Source of the DNA: Gerris lacustris
Taxonomy: Eukaryota; Arthropoda; Insecta; Hemiptera; Gerridae
DNA length: 64,000 bases
Assembly (NCBI GenBank): GCA_951217055.1
Contig: OX578286.1
Coordinates: 42,919,937 to 42,983,936 of the forward strand
Direction of reading: 5' to 3'
Shown: piece after piece, positions 1-13,345 of the stretch
How positions within the stretch are numbered: position 1 is the first letter of the stretch
Layout of the letters: every line of letters starts with the position of its first letter
Notes under the pieces: model-generated
What the model saw: only the letters and a program-made list of their open reading frames with translations
The model's database searches: none
Told to the model about the DNA's origin: nothing
Made by a program: the position numbers and the translations under genes

Positions 1-269
1 TAGTCAGAACTAGTTTTGATTAAGCGCTTTAGTCAAAAACTGGTATTGCCTAGTCAGAATTAGTTTTGATTAAGCGCTTTAGTTAGTAAAAACCGATATT
101 GACTAGTCAGAACTAGTTTTGATTAAGCGCTTTAGTCAAAAACTGGTATTGCCTAGTCAGAACTAGTTTTGATTAAGCGCTTTAGTTAGTAAAAACCGAT
201 ATTGACTAGTCAGAACTAGTTTTGATTAAGCGCTTTAGTCAAAAACTGGTATTGCCTAGTCAGAACTAG
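1..269. repeat. Tandem array of alternating 50- and 53-bp units (103-bp dimer)
   Basis: Units start at 1, 51, 104, 154, 207 and 257, each beginning TAGTCAGAACTAG. They alternate between a 50-bp form (ending ACTGGTATTGCC) and a 53-bp form (ending ACCGATATTGAC), so the higher-order period is 103 bp. Each unit contains the palindrome AAGCGCTT. The array runs off the left edge and stops at 269. Diverged pieces recur to about 2060. Function unknown; satellite-like. Confidence 0.9.
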
Positions 270-920
270 AATTTCCTGTTAACATAATATAGTCGAAATT
301 AGTTTAAACGGAAATTGGACCAATTAAGTACGTATTCAAAGTTACTTTATTTGTTTGTTTTTTCGTGTTTAATGATGACGAGGATAATTAAAACAGATGC
401 GCAAGGAAATTGTATTGCAATAAATCCTTCGGTTTCAAAATGACTTAAAACAGACTAACTATTTTAGAATGTCGCTGAAGAGTTACAATACGTTTTTAAA
501 TGAAATAAAAGAGGCAAAATATGTCGTAAAAAAATCTCTTTGCTATATATACATAGGAATGAAACGATTCAATGATTATGAGATATTTGCAATAATAATA
601 ACGGTTTGGGAAAGCGAACTTGAGTATTTTATTACAGGGAGTATCAGTTCATTCTAACTTAAAATCAATCCAAGTATGTTATTACAACTCAAAACTGGAA
701 TTACCTAAAAACCCATTTTATTGAACTCCAAATTATTATACATAATTGTAATTTACTCGGTCAAATGATTCTAATAAATTTCTCCAAATTAAAGGATTAT
801 ATGCAAGAAATGTTGCTTTTTTCTTTCATCCTATTCACTCATTATTAAACACGAAAAAAAAAAAAAAATAATGAAAGTTGGGATAGAGAAAAACACTTTT
901 AACCACCTTTGCTCCATGTC
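270..920. other. AT-rich sequence without recognised feature
   Basis: I see no gene, inverted repeat or tandem structure here. The only open frame (469-657) is short, starts in AT-rich sequence and resembles nothing I know. Confidence 0.5.
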
Positions 921-2060
921 AGTTAGAACTAGTTTTGAGTAGATATTAACAGGTAATTCTAGTTCTGACTATTCAATATCAGTTTTGACTAAAGTGCTTA
1001 GTCAAAACTAGTTCTGACTAAGATATTATAATATAGCTTTGACTGATTTCGGGCTTTGCTGATAACAAAAAAAAAATAAAAATAAAAAAATAGTCAAATG
1101 AGATATTTATATATTTGTGTGTGTGTAGTTATCTTTATATAGGTATATTTAATATTTAGTAATATAATTTAAATTTTATAATTATGGTATTATCTTGAAA
1201 AAGAGACTTAAAAAAATGAAATTAAAAAAAGAAGTACTTATAAATTAAATTTAAAGATATTAACAGGTAATTCTAGTTGTTCTGACAAGTTAATAATAAA
1301 ATATATGCATGTTAGATATTTATATGTGTGTGTGTTTAGTTACTTATCTTTATATGCATATATTTAATAATTAGTAATATAATAAAATTAATTTTAAATT
1401 TAATAATTAAGGTATTAGTTTAAAAAATAAAAGCGAAAAACGAAAAAGTACTTTTAAATTCAAGAACAGAGAAAAAATGCTCTATTTCAGTGAGTAGATA
1501 TTAACAGGTAATTTTATTTCTGACTAGACAATATCGGTTTTGACTAAAGCGCTTAAGCGGACCTCACACGGTCAATATAATTTCCTTCAATATAATGAGT
1601 CAATATATTGAAGGAAATTAAGTATAATTCATATAATCACACGGTCAATAGACCGTGTGAGGTCCGCTTAAAGGTTTGTTTTGGAAAAAGTTTTCACGAG
1701 TTGCCACTGACAGCGCTACAATACGACCAAATATTGACGGAGCTTTAATAAAAATCAAACTTATTTGATTTTTATTGAAGGTCCGTCAATATATTGACAA
1801 CGACAAATATTTCTTCAATAAACCCCTCACACGGTCAATATATTGACAGAAATCAAATATTGAGTCAATATATTGACCGTGTGAGGTCCGCCTTAGTCGA
1901 AACTAGTTCTGACCAGTCAATATCGGTTTTGAATAACTAAAGTGCTGAGTCAAAACTAGTTTTGAGTAGATATTAACAGGTAATTCTAGTTCTGACTATT
2001 CAATATCGGTTTTGAATGACTAAAGTGCTGAGTCAAAAGTAGTTCTAAGATATTCTAGTT
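921..2060. repeat. Dispersed, partly inverted relatives of the 1-269 satellite
   Basis: Blocks around 921-1025, 1255-1285, 1495-1555 and 1893-2055 share TATTAACAGGTAATT followed by CTAGTTCTGACT and GGTTTTGACTAAAGCGCTTA. GTCAAAACTAGTTCTGAC is the reverse complement of the unit start of the 1-269 array, so these are mostly inverted, diverged copies of the same family. The copy at 1495-1552 plus 1893-1925 is split by the MITE at 1556-1892. Confidence 0.75.
1556..1892. mobile_element. Harbinger-like MITE with TTA target duplication
   Basis: The ends are inverted repeats of GCGGACCTCACACGGTCAAT, flanked by TTA at 1553-1555 and 1893-1895. Removing the element and one TTA rejoins the host repeat as GACTAAAGCGCTTAGTC, which proves the insertion. 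Internally there is another right end at about 1651-1667, also followed by TTA, and another left end at about 1826, so a second copy is nested or rearranged inside. CAATATATTG recurs. A TTA duplication suggests PIF/Harbinger; no transposase is present. Confidence 0.75.
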
Positions 2061-3204
2061 TTGACTGATTTTCAGGTTTAGTCGGCATAAAAATATTAAT
2101 ATATTCATCCCACTTTACTCTATGCCAAATCATCAGAACAACTAGCAAAATTAAACACGATAAAATGAAGTAAAGATAAGAAAAGAAGAAACTACAAAAC
2201 GTGACACAAAGTAATAAAAAAGGACATTAAGATCTATCTATTTTTAAAACTTGTAAAGTGTTTGTACAAGTATGTTCAAAGCCGGGAGCTTGTTGCATTT
2301 AACTTGTAAAAGGTTAAGGATGATTAGAACTGCCGCCCTTGAACCGACGAGCACATGAAGATGCATTGGAAACGTTAACAAATAAGAATGCATAAACCCG
2401 AGAAACAAAGATTATCCATGTTGCGTCACTCCAACTTAACGAAATTAAAATAACTTAAGTGCTATATGACTTTAGTTTAAAAGAACACATTTACATTAGC
2501 ACTTTTTTATTCTTTTCAAGCTGGAAACGATTTACAACCTGTCATTTAGTGGTATTGAGCAAAGGTAGTTATAATAAAGCAGTATTAAAATCCAAATTAC
2601 AATAAGACTTTTACAATTGCCAATTCAAGTTGAATATAGTTTAAAAACGACACGAGTTAAAATACATAAGGATTAAAGTAATAGAGTAGATTAAAATAAT
2701 TAATCTTATGGATATATAAAATATATAAATAGACGATGAATAACAATATATAATAGACTATAAGAGTGAACTATGCATATTATGTGAAATCTTGATCCTT
2801 CCGGCATAGAAAAAGGAATAAATATATACAATAAAACCTCATACAGCCAATCTCAAGTTACCGTTTATTTTCAGATAATTATTATAATTTTTAATTTGGT
2901 TAATATAATACTCCCGTGCAGCATTATATAATAATAATAATAAAGCCATTTATTATTTATTTCTTCTCCTACGATACAGACCTAATGGTAATATAGTTAA
3001 AAATGGTAATATAGTCGATAAATTAATCGAAAAAAACCTAGGTGAAACCTAGATCTAAACACCAAAATATCTGGTGAGTTGGGATCCCAGAGAGGTGAGA
3101 CATGTTTCCCACTGATGACGATTACATCGAGTAAATGAGTAATGTTGCCACGATATCATGTCCTGCAATAGCCTACGATGATGAGTTGGTCGAAACATAT
3201 AAAA
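2061..3204. other. AT-rich sequence, no recognised gene
   Basis: Nothing codes here that I can support. At about 3170-3200 the sequence GATGATGAGTTGGTCGAAAC precedes the repeat at 3205; it may be the tail of a decayed retroelement. Confidence 0.45.
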
Positions 3205-3890
3205 ATAAACAGGTCAAGTGTGTGCTAGTCAGCACACAGCGAGGGTCAGTAGGCCACACTGTATTGTTTGTTTAAGTAGTACCATATTGATGGTGTTTTT
3301 TAAAATACTAAAAAGCTTACTTTGAACTATCTTATGGGTCTGATATTCTCAAAACACATAAACAAACTTCCGATAAAGTATTTTGTTGCTACTGAACCGG
3401 ACTACAACCATATTACATCGAAACGACCATAATGAAAAAAAACCTATTTTATCAATACAAAATAAAATAATATGTTTTTCAAAATTTCCAAAAAGGGGTA
3501 TCTTTACTTTTGGTCGAAGAATGTTCAGGAATTTTTTCATATTTTTTGCACTTCACATAAGCGAGATAGAGGGGGGGGGGGACACGTTTCATACCCACTT
3601 CAAACTTGCCTACGCTCGCCCTATCAAAGTTATAAACAAAGAATTATATATTTTTGTAATCAGCTCGACGTACCCTTTCATATGATACCCCTCACGGTGT
3701 CGAAAAAAAAACATTTAACCCTTAAGATTTTTTACCCTATTTTTTTTAAAAAGATATTTTTTTAAGTCGCTATATTTTTAAAATATGTGGGCAGGTACAA
3801 GACACATACATGCCAAATTTCAAAGTGATCGGACTACTACAGACACACGCAGGAAAATATAAGGGTCCTTGGATTTGCCTACGGACCCTA
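3205..3890 (+). mobile_element. HINE-B copy 1 (DINE-1/Helentron-like non-autonomous element)
   Basis: This matches 35282-36006 in the same orientation and 32453-33113 inverted. It begins with AACAGGTCAAGTGTGTG, then a degraded copy of AGGGTCCGTAGGC. It ends with the hairpin GGGTCC...GGACCC followed by TAAAAA. The stem sequence is thus repeated in inverted orientation near the start, as in HINE subterminal repeats. Short open frames inside are chance products of the repeat. The (GTCC)n run seen in the other copies is mostly lost here. Confidence 0.6.
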
Positions 3891-5060
<1,170 letters not shown>

Positions 5061-5830
5061 ATAATTGATCTTTTTAATTCAGACCAAAATAAAAATGAAC
5101 TTAAGTAACATTTGTGGGTTTATTTAGTAATTAATGTATTTAGAAGTAATATTTATTTGTATGTCTGTATTGTGTTGTGTGATTGATAGAAGAATAAGGA
5201 TGTGAGACGGTAGTGAAGTCAGTCAGTATGGCTTTATATAAATAGACAATGATGTTATGCCAGGGTTAACAAATAATCATAACTCACTCAGACGTAATAA
5301 AAATATTCACGTTTTATGGTAATCAAAAATGCCTTTGCCTTACGGAAATAAATAGATTGCATATTGTTAGATGTCTTGAGACAGGGATGTGCTCTGGCGT
5401 CTGAGTGCTGTAATTATGTTCTTATTACTAAAATTATTATAAGTAAACGTGACATTGTTATGAAGCTCAGCTATTATTTATTTTCTTATTTGCGTTTTTC
5501 ATGTTGTAAAAAATGTATGTAGAAAATTTCAAACATATTAAACACTAGACTATTAAAATGGACTAATAATTTTATACATGCTTTCTTTTACATTAGAATT
5601 TTAATGTTTTAGACGTCATTGACGAAAAATAATGTGATTAGATCCAAAAGAATCTTAATACATATTTTAATGATTCAATTAATCAGCTATTTGTTGTTCA
5701 ATTTATGTCTTTTTAAATTTAAATTTACAATTAATTTTTTTATTTTACTTTATTTATTAATTATCAGTTATTTTATGGCTGTGCAAACCAGTTTTTTTCA
5801 GCTAAATTTATTATTAATTGATTAATATAT

Positions 5831-5867
5831 AAATGATTTGATGATATGACATATCATCAAATCATTT
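5831..5867. repeat. Perfect 18-bp-arm hairpin
   Basis: AAATGATTTGATGATATG is followed by one A and then its exact reverse complement, making a 37-bp palindrome. It lies just before a HINE-A copy. Function unknown. Confidence 0.85.
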
Positions 5868-5892
5868 ATAAAAGCCTCAGAAAATATAAAAT

Positions 5893-6501
5893 AAAAATCG
5901 GTCCGAGACCACTCATATAAACTTTCTCATATACGAGTTCATAATTACTTAGCTTAGTGTTTTCCATTTATTAGTTTTCGAAGGTACATTTAATTATTAT
6001 TGAACATTTCATCAAAATTTATCATAAAAATAACTTCTCCTGGGCGGGGAATCGAACGCGGGCTCTCTCCGTCCGCCATTTAAGCTATTTTCTCAGGAAC
6101 TAGATTTTTCCCGGGAAAACAGCTTATACCTTTAGATTCGTATTTAAATGGACTACATTTTTGAATTTTTTTTATCAAAATTGTCGGAACCGTTTTCGAG
6201 AAATAATTTTTTTTTCACCTATTTTTTACAGTTTTTGGATGGCCCCCCAAATTTTGAGCTAAAATTCATTTCTCGATTTCGCCTCAGGGTATGATTTTTC
6301 TGAACATGTGTGCCAAATTTCGTCAAAATCGGGCCGGTAGTTTAGGCTCCAGTCGTTTGCATAGACGACAGAAAACAGACGATAGACAGACGTTTTTTAA
6401 AAACCACTTTTTTGGACTCAGGGGACCTCAAAACGTGTAAATCCATCAAAAACGAATTTTCGTGCCATCACAATACTTTATCTTTATATGAAAAAGTAAA
6501 A
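5893..6501 (+). mobile_element. HINE-A copy 1
   Basis: It starts ATCGGTCCGAGAC, has CTTTCTCATATACGAG near the start, and ends with the hairpin GCCATCACAATACTTTATCTTTATATGAAAAAGT. About 160 bp in is a tRNA T-arm-like sequence whose complement reads GTTCGATTCCCCGCC. The core CGAAATTTGGCA (complement strand) and a GTCTGTC run follow. Homologues: 14553-15147, 24643-25267, 30136-30749, 38203-38645, 45951-46490 and 57722-58292. Confidence 0.65.
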
Positions 6502-6668
6502 ATATACGCTTATATTATAATATATCTTAGACATGATAAATAACATATGTGTAATAGCAACATAAAGTATATATATATGTGTTTTTCCACTTAAAGTGAC
6601 ACTTAGAATCATTCCGTCCTGGGACGAATGGTTACATAAGTATGAAATAATAGTACATTACGCGTCGG

Positions 6669-6768
6669 GTGCGGAAAGTAGCATTTTGCATGCGAGTGTG
6701 GAGTTTGCACCCGAGCGACAGCGAGGGTTGTAAAACCACACGAGCAATGCAAAATGCCGTTTTCGCAC
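6669..6768. repeat. Imperfect 33-bp-arm hairpin, GC-rich
   Basis: The arms at 6669-6701 and 6736-6768 are inverted copies with a few mismatches (GCATTTTGCAT pairs with ATGCAAAATGC; GTGTGG with CCACAC). The loop contains CGAGCGACAGCGAGG. GCGTCGGGT at 6663 recurs at 7235, so this hairpin and the next element may form one larger unit. Confidence 0.7.
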
Positions 6769-6784
6769 GAGTTGCGTACCGTAC

Positions 6785-7224
6785 TTTATCTACGATTGTT
6801 AGATTTAAATAATAAATACAGATAAAAATAAACTTGCTGCATGTAAGTTCGTATCTCTTCTCTTGATAAAGATGGCATTAATCTTGTTGTATTTGTTGCC
6901 GAATTAATTATTTCTGGAGGAGTATTATTCTCTACATTTTCGCCAAAGCCACTTGATTCATTCATTGTTTTTCACTAAAAACTCGATATAAACAGTTATT
7001 TTAATAAAAGAATAGCAAATTAGTTTTGTTAAATGTAAACAAACTCTCTAATCGTGCGTAAAGCTGAAGAATTCCTCTTCTTTACCGCACTAGTGTGGTA
7101 AAGAAGAGGAATTCTTTAGAACTATGAGACGCGCATGCGCAATGAATACAAGAACGTAAATAATCACTTTCTACGCATCTAAACAGAGATATAATGTTTA
7201 TATTTCGTATCAATCGTAGATAAA
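6785..7224. mobile_element. Candidate 440-bp MITE with short inverted ends
   Basis: TTTATCTACGATTG at 6785 and its exact complement CAATCGTAGATAAA ending at 7224 bound the segment. No clear target duplication. It carries the perfect hairpin at 7067-7116 and the NRF1-like palindrome GCGCATGCGC near 7131. No coding capacity. Confidence 0.45.
7067..7116. repeat. Perfect 20-bp-arm hairpin with 10-nt loop
   Basis: The arms AAGAATTCCTCTTCTTTACC (7067-7086) and its exact complement (7097-7116) are separated by GCACTAGTGT. It is not AT-simple, so it is unlikely to be chance. It could be a MITE hairpin or a small-RNA source; the sequence alone does not decide. Confidence 0.85.
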
Positions 7225-7650
7225 ATTAATATAAGCGTCGGGTAATAATGAGGTAAAGATTAAATAAAGATTATTTAATGTAATAAGGTAAATTTGGTTG
7301 CTTGAGGGGCATAAGGCCTGTAATATAAGTGTATTTATGTTCTATATTCTTCAGAGCTAAGAAAGATAAATCAGTCCTTCAAAATGTTAAAGTCACATTT
7401 TTGCCTTCACAGTCATTTCTCTATCTGAATAGACTATTGATATGAAGTTACAATGTGGTTGATTCAAAAGAACATGAAAAAGTCTAATAAATAATTAATG
7501 TGACAAATAGCTTTCTTTCGTTCTATCACTGAAAGAATGGGCACGTACGTGAGTATGAGTCAGTAGAATATAGAATAGATTTTAAAATAAGATGAGTGGC
7601 TTAAATCCTGGTGATGACCAAACAACTGCTTGATTACCGGTTGTATAAAT

Positions 7651-7775
7651 GGCTTGATTCCCAGTGGTTAGTCGCTTGATTCCCAGTGGTTACTCGCTTG
7701 ATTCCCAGTGGTTAGTGGCTTGATTCCCAGTGGTTAGTGGCTTGATTCCCGGTGATGGGTTGCTTGATTCCCGTG
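7651..7775. repeat. 22-bp tandem repeat, about 5-6 copies
   Basis: The unit GCTTGATTCCCAGTGGTTAG repeats every 22 bp (starts near 7653, 7675 and 7697 and onward), with the last copies diverging to CCGGTGATGG and CCGTGGTGAG. Confidence 0.85.
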
Positions 7776-8084
7776 GTGAGTGCGACTTACTTCATATTTT
7801 TTACTTTAATAAAAGCCTCAATTTAGCCATATTTAATGAGCGCAGAGGGTTGAAATGAAATTAATATTGGAGCATCTGTATACAGCTATCAACAAATCAT
7901 TCAAAATTATTAAATATCTGATGAGAATAAATACATACATTTAAAGATCTAGGTATAATAAATGTATGTTTGTGAGCAAGTCAAAAAAACAAAACAAAAA
8001 AACAAAATAAATAAATAAATAAAAAATAAAAAAAAAAACAAGAAGGTTGAAAATTATATGGGATCAACAATAGACTAATCATAA

Positions 8085-8240
8085 CCTAGCGTCCAAATTT
8101 CATAAAAATCGGACGAGTAGTTTACAAGATATGCATGTTTGATATGCCAAACATGTTGACCTGCAGACATAAACTAGCCCAAACATGTACCCTGATGTCT
8201 GAAATGGATTTCATTTTGAAATCACAGACATAAAACAATT
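8085..8240 (+). mobile_element. HINE-D fragment
   Basis: CAAATTTCATAAAAATCGGA, then a GTTTACAAGATATG stretch, then CCCTGATGTCTGAAATGGAT matches the HINE-D order seen at 12440-12800 and, inverted, at 20488-20745. Truncated. Confidence 0.5.
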
Positions 8241-9404
8241 AAAAAAGAAATAATCAATGTAGGCGTTGAGACAGAGGTTGAAAATGTAAAATTTGAGTTT
8301 AAACGTTTTTCTTTACTAATTATTTCCCTATATACTAAAAAATATATATTTCATTTAATCTAAGGTAATCGAATGATATATATATATACACAATCATAAA
8401 GTTGACTAAAGTCCATTCTTTTTTCCTTGTGGTCATACCGGGTAAATCTAGTGAGTTAATATTTTACGATCTGAAAATTCCCCAAACCATTAGTTGAATT
8501 ACAATTATGTTTTATAAGGATGAGTTGAAGTTAAGTAATTGGTTTTTTTTGTGAGTGACTAAATGAAGGTCAGGTGTTTAAATTATGTATTCATCTGTTT
8601 CCCTTATATAGAGAGACAAATTAAAAACAACAATTTCTTTCATTAGCATTTGGAAAATCAGCTAAATCGATCATGTTATAATATAAAATCTAACACATAT
8701 TAACTGTCTCTTCGCCGCGTAAATTGATACTTAAGTTTAATTGAGCGAACAGCTTATCCATCATTGTGCCTAAGAACAAACAATAAGTTACAAACTAAGT
8801 AAAAACAGTAACAATCTACACAATAACTAACCGATAAACAGATACCAAACTAATGTCAATCATTAGAAAATATACTATATATTAAAATATACAAAAAAAT
8901 ACGTGTGGTGTCGCGGGACACCTGGCAGCAACCAAGTTCCTTACACTTTTCATTAAATAGAAATTATAAAATCACACTGCTAAATACGTATACATTGCTA
9001 ACTACATATACATGGCGGAGTTAGAAAAGAGACAAAATTAAAAGTAACCAACTGTTTGTACCTGGCAGAGTTAAGGCAAAATTAAAAGAAAATCATTATT
9101 TGTATAATTAAAGCAAGCGTTTTACTATAAATATATATTAAATATAAGAAAAAAAGTTGATCACGATGAGTTTATAGTGAAAGAGTATGTTTCTTAAAGG
9201 AGTTTGGATTGAAATAGGACTGTTATCTACCTACCCGGCCAATTAATTTAAAATATTATAAAATATATCTCTTCCCTACTCTACAGCTTCTGCTTGTATC
9301 AGGGTGAAATTTCCCATGATTATATTTTATTTATTTACAAAACAAAGTGACATTTTTGACATGTATAACAAAAATAATCAGTCAAGTAACAGGCTTCCTT
9401 AATA

Positions 9405-9600
9405 ACACTTTTTGCCGTCTTTTGAAGCTTACGTTTACGCGAGCGTTGCGCGTGGACGCTTGGGCGGATAACGTTTTCCGACGAACTCAGCCTGGGCATT
9501 GGTAAAATGAACATGTGTACCAAATTTCATCTAACTCGGTGAGCTTTTACTCAAGTTATCGTCATCTGTAGATTTCGTGACGGATTTTGCGTGACGGTGA
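9405..9600 (+). mobile_element. HINE-C fragment
   Basis: The segment with ACGCGAGCGTTGC, CGGATAACG, GGGCATTGGTAAAATGAACA and ACCAAATTTCATCTAACTCG is the inverted counterpart of the HINE-C copies at 34370 and 49131. The terminal hairpin is missing. Short open frames here are repeat-derived. Confidence 0.6.
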
Positions 9601-11664
9601 TTTTGGTCGTTTTTTTCGGATTCACTCCCGGGCTCCAGAACGTGCCATAAGGAACTTCGTTCCAAAAAAAATACCGATATAAATCGTTCACAACATTCCC
9701 ATGAACGAGTACACAATGTACATAATAGTGTGAGATACTCCTATATTCGTAGGGAAAAGACTATAACTAGCGCTAAAAACTCTTAATTTCATTGGTTACC
9801 GCTCTTTAATTCCCGCCAGTTTCTTCAAATTGGAGAAAAGCCCGCTTTCCAGTTGGAAAAAACAACCCTCCTGCATATAGACCAAGTAGAGGTCCAAATT
9901 GAAAGATATATCGATATATAAAGTCTCGAAAGAGTTCGATAATGACATAACGTGTAATATGAGACGTTTTATTTGAATTTGTCAGATATATTTTTTTTAT
10001 ATTCGAATTGATTCAATCTAAGTTATACAAATGTTTGATTCCCACACTTAAATTAAAAATCATTGAGAAAATAAAAAAAAATAGAATAAAGTGATATTTG
10101 TTGTCTTTTCATAATTTGATGTAGCTTAACAACAATTCTATTTTTGTTTGTTTTTTACTTTGTTTCGTTGTTGCTTTGATTTAATTCATATAATAAGTAA
10201 ATGGATGATGAAGTGGGATCATCCTACAAGATAGATGTTGCTTATTGGTGACTAGATATATTACCGTAGAGACATGAATGAATATACTTTAAGTAGGTTG
10301 AGTAGGTTTTGTGATTTCACAATGGATATTAAAGTCTGTATGAGTCAGAATTTTGTAAGGATGTACCTTAACCGTAATAACAACCATTACAATAATATTA
10401 TTCTCATTACAATGAATATTTAAACTTTCATTCGTTGTCATACTAAACATTATAGCACTTTTTTTCTTCTTCTTCTTAATTCGTTGACGATTTATTGCTT
10501 GAAGAGCAGATTTATGTTTTGTGATAAAACAAAAAGAAATGTTTAATAAAAGTATGTATAAAAAAAGAACTTGTTCCCAAATATCGTATTATAATTAGTT
10601 AGTATATTTGGTTTGATTATTGAGGAAATATATAAAAATATAACCGTCAAAACGCAAAACACAAACAGAAAGAGAAATTGCATGTAAGAGAAAATTGTAT
10701 ACTCTTTTTACAATTACCTAGTATTGACTTGACAATTAAGATTGGACAACCTATGTGATGGAGAATATACTAGGCCTATGGAAGAAGTGGGGCAAGTGAA
10801 ATTTGTATTTGCCTAGTTGGCCCGGCCTTTTCGAATTCAAAATCCAGTGCTCTTACTGGTGTCCTCTCCACATTTTTTTTATTTTCCGGCCGTGTCAAAA
10901 GCCGATACTTAAATATTATGGCCCGTTTACATTGAGAAGTGAGAATGAGCAGGAAAAGTGGAAACAAAATAGAGAAGCGCGATTATGTTGCTAAAAGGTT
11001 ACCCGCGCTGCCCGGTGATCCCCTCTATGGCGATTTCGTGCGGAAGTCAAAAGATAGAGTGGTTTTTGGCAGGGAGTGTTTACACTCAGCTCTTTGTACT
11101 TACTTGCCTCAATATATTTTTTTGAGTTAGCAAATATTTCAAATATTCGTAAATAATCGAAAAATTCACAATGATTTTATTAACTATCGATAGAAACGGT
11201 TTAACATAAAAGACAAAATTCAACATTACTTCTGTGGCTTTGATGCAGGCACAGTATTTTAGGGAGTAAATACAGGAGCGCGAGGAGTAAGAGTAGTATA
11301 AAGCAACCAATTGAGACGCACGGATTTATCAAATTTATTGTTATAACTATGTTATTATTACTATGCATGCTTTTATGTTGTTTTTTTTAATATCTATAAC
11401 TTTAAGAATTCTAGAGATAATCCCATAATATTTTTATTTATTTATTTATTATTAACCATCTGCGCTCATTAAATGTTGCTAATTATTTCTTTTATAAATA
11501 TAAAAAAATCTGACAAATTAAAATGAATGTGGGGGGCGGGGGAATTAAATAAAATATATCTCCTTATAAATTAAATAAATTATATATCCTCATATATTAA
11601 ATAAAATATTATTATCAAACAATAATGAAATTTTAAAACATGAAGATACTTATTTAAAATCTTG
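9601..11664. other. AT-rich, no recognised gene
   Basis: Several chance open frames of 60-75 codons overlap each other on both strands at 10776-11310; none shows a domain, and I reject them as genes. No long repeat structure was seen. Confidence 0.45.
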
Positions 11665-11682
11665 TATATATATATATATATA

Positions 11683-11722
<40 letters not shown>
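11665..11722. repeat. (TA)n followed by (ATT)n microsatellite
   Basis: An 18-bp TA run followed by about 39 bp of ATT repeats. Just downstream (about 11750-11810) GCGAGGAGCTATATGCCATACTAATTGGCAG is a short piece of the HINE-C distal region. Confidence 0.85.
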
Positions 11723-12439
11723 GAATTGTAAAATAATAACATCCTTAAAGTATGCGATTGAACGCGAGGAGCTATATGCCATACTAATTGGCAGACTATT
11801 TGAAATCTTCTCACATGCCAAAGATATGCCAAGTGTTAAGAAAACGAGTTGTTCTTATTTGATATTTTAAAAAGTTACTTTTAAATAGTTCTTTCTCAGA
11901 GGAGATGTTCATCTAAATGTCAAGCTTTGCCATTTCCTCGTAGAGTTATTTTTTTTTCCTCTAAACTTTACAATCGACAAGTCAAATGAACATCAGGTCA
12001 GAGAGAGTTGCCTTACTAGGCTCAATATTAGATACGCTCATAAAAGTTTGTAAAAATAATATTATATGAAAGAAAATTAAATTAAAAACACCCTTTAATA
12101 TAACTGCATTTAAAACAGTGAAAATAATATTATGTTTAATAGCTATAGTAATACGAGTGATCACAGTATGTGCGAATGTCATTAAAAGATAAAAGTGTAA
12201 GATGCTATCAACAAATGACAGAAACTCTATATAGCATTTCACTGTTTTATTTTTAGTGAAATACGCATATACTGTGATCGCTCGTAACTGTTAAAAAACT
12301 CCAGTTTCGTACATGCCTAATTGTAAATTTTATCAAACAGAAAAAAACTGTAGATTTCTGTAGTAGAAAACAAACTTTTTTTCTTTAAAATTGTTTTGAT
12401 TTCTTACATGAATTAAAGTATCCATTTAGCAAAATTAAA

Positions 12440-12800
12440 AGAGCTTAGACGGTTGGAATTAATCTATAGGCCATCCTCGAGCTACTTTCGACAAACCATC
12501 CAAATTTCATAAAAATCAGATGCGTTACTTTTGAAGATATAGGTGTAAATAAGTTTATGCTTGTGCGCATGTGGAAGAGAAACATAAGAGCGAAGAAGGT
12601 TGAAACTTACATGGGACCAACAATGGGCTAATTATGACATATTATACAAAATGCATTAATATCTTATCTTAAATAGTTTTTAAGATAAAAACAATTGAGC
12701 GACAGACGACTGTCAGACACGGAACCAAAAATGTTTCCTGATGTCTAAAACGGATTTCTGTCTTGGAATTTTTAAAATCGGAGTCATAAAAATCCATATA
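12440..12800 (+). mobile_element. HINE-D copy
   Basis: It contains CGAGCTACTTTCGACAAACC, CCAAATTTCATAAAAATCAG, then GTTTCCTGATGTCTAAAACG and GATTTCTGTCTTGGAATTTT, in the same order as the copy at 29490-30110. The terminal part that would hold the hairpin has decayed. Confidence 0.6.
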
Positions 12801-13084
12801 TAATCCATCCACGATATAATTAAAACAAGGGACATTACGTGTAGTAGATTTAAATATAAATCTTACAGTATAAGTTTTTCCCGGGACGGAATTTAGTTTC
12901 AGAGATATTGATAATAATAATAATAAAAAAAAAAAAATGTAAGTCCTGCTAGGGAAGTATTATTTTTATAGTAAATCTTGATGTTGTCAATTCTTTATTT
13001 CTTCGACAAATCTGGTCCAAGAAATAATGAAAACGAAAGAGTTTAGTACGATCTTTGCTCTGCCTTAAACCGCTAAACCCAATA

Positions 13085-13345
13085 AAAATTCCCCATTACA
13101 CTGAATCTCAATGAGTAAGATTCAAAAATGTTTGTCTAAAGTTTATAGTCTATAGTCTGTCTATAGAATACAGATTTCTAGAGAGTTACACGTAAATGAC
13201 ATTAACAAAAAAATGCCCGTTACATTGAATCTCTTCTCCATGAGTAACATTCAAAATGTCTATCTATAGTCTGTACTATATAGTCTGTATTCTGTATATA
13301 GAATACAGATTTCTAAAGAGTTACACATAAATAACATTAATATGA
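13085..13345. repeat. Two-copy tandem duplication, about 120-bp unit
   Basis: CCCCATTACACTGAATCTC at about 13092 and CCCGTTACATTGAATCTC at about 13215 head two diverged copies. Each continues with ATTCAAAAATG-like sequence, TCTATAGTCTGT and GAATACAGATTTCTA, then GAGTTACAC. Confidence 0.7.

Noticed and set aside
3168..3200. Hammerhead-like core GATGATGAGTTGGTCGAAAC
   Set aside because: The CTGANGA core is not intact and the stem is weak; probably just a retroelement tail.
7651..7775. CRISPR-like array
   Set aside because: The 22-bp units are directly adjacent without spacers, and the genome is eukaryotic.
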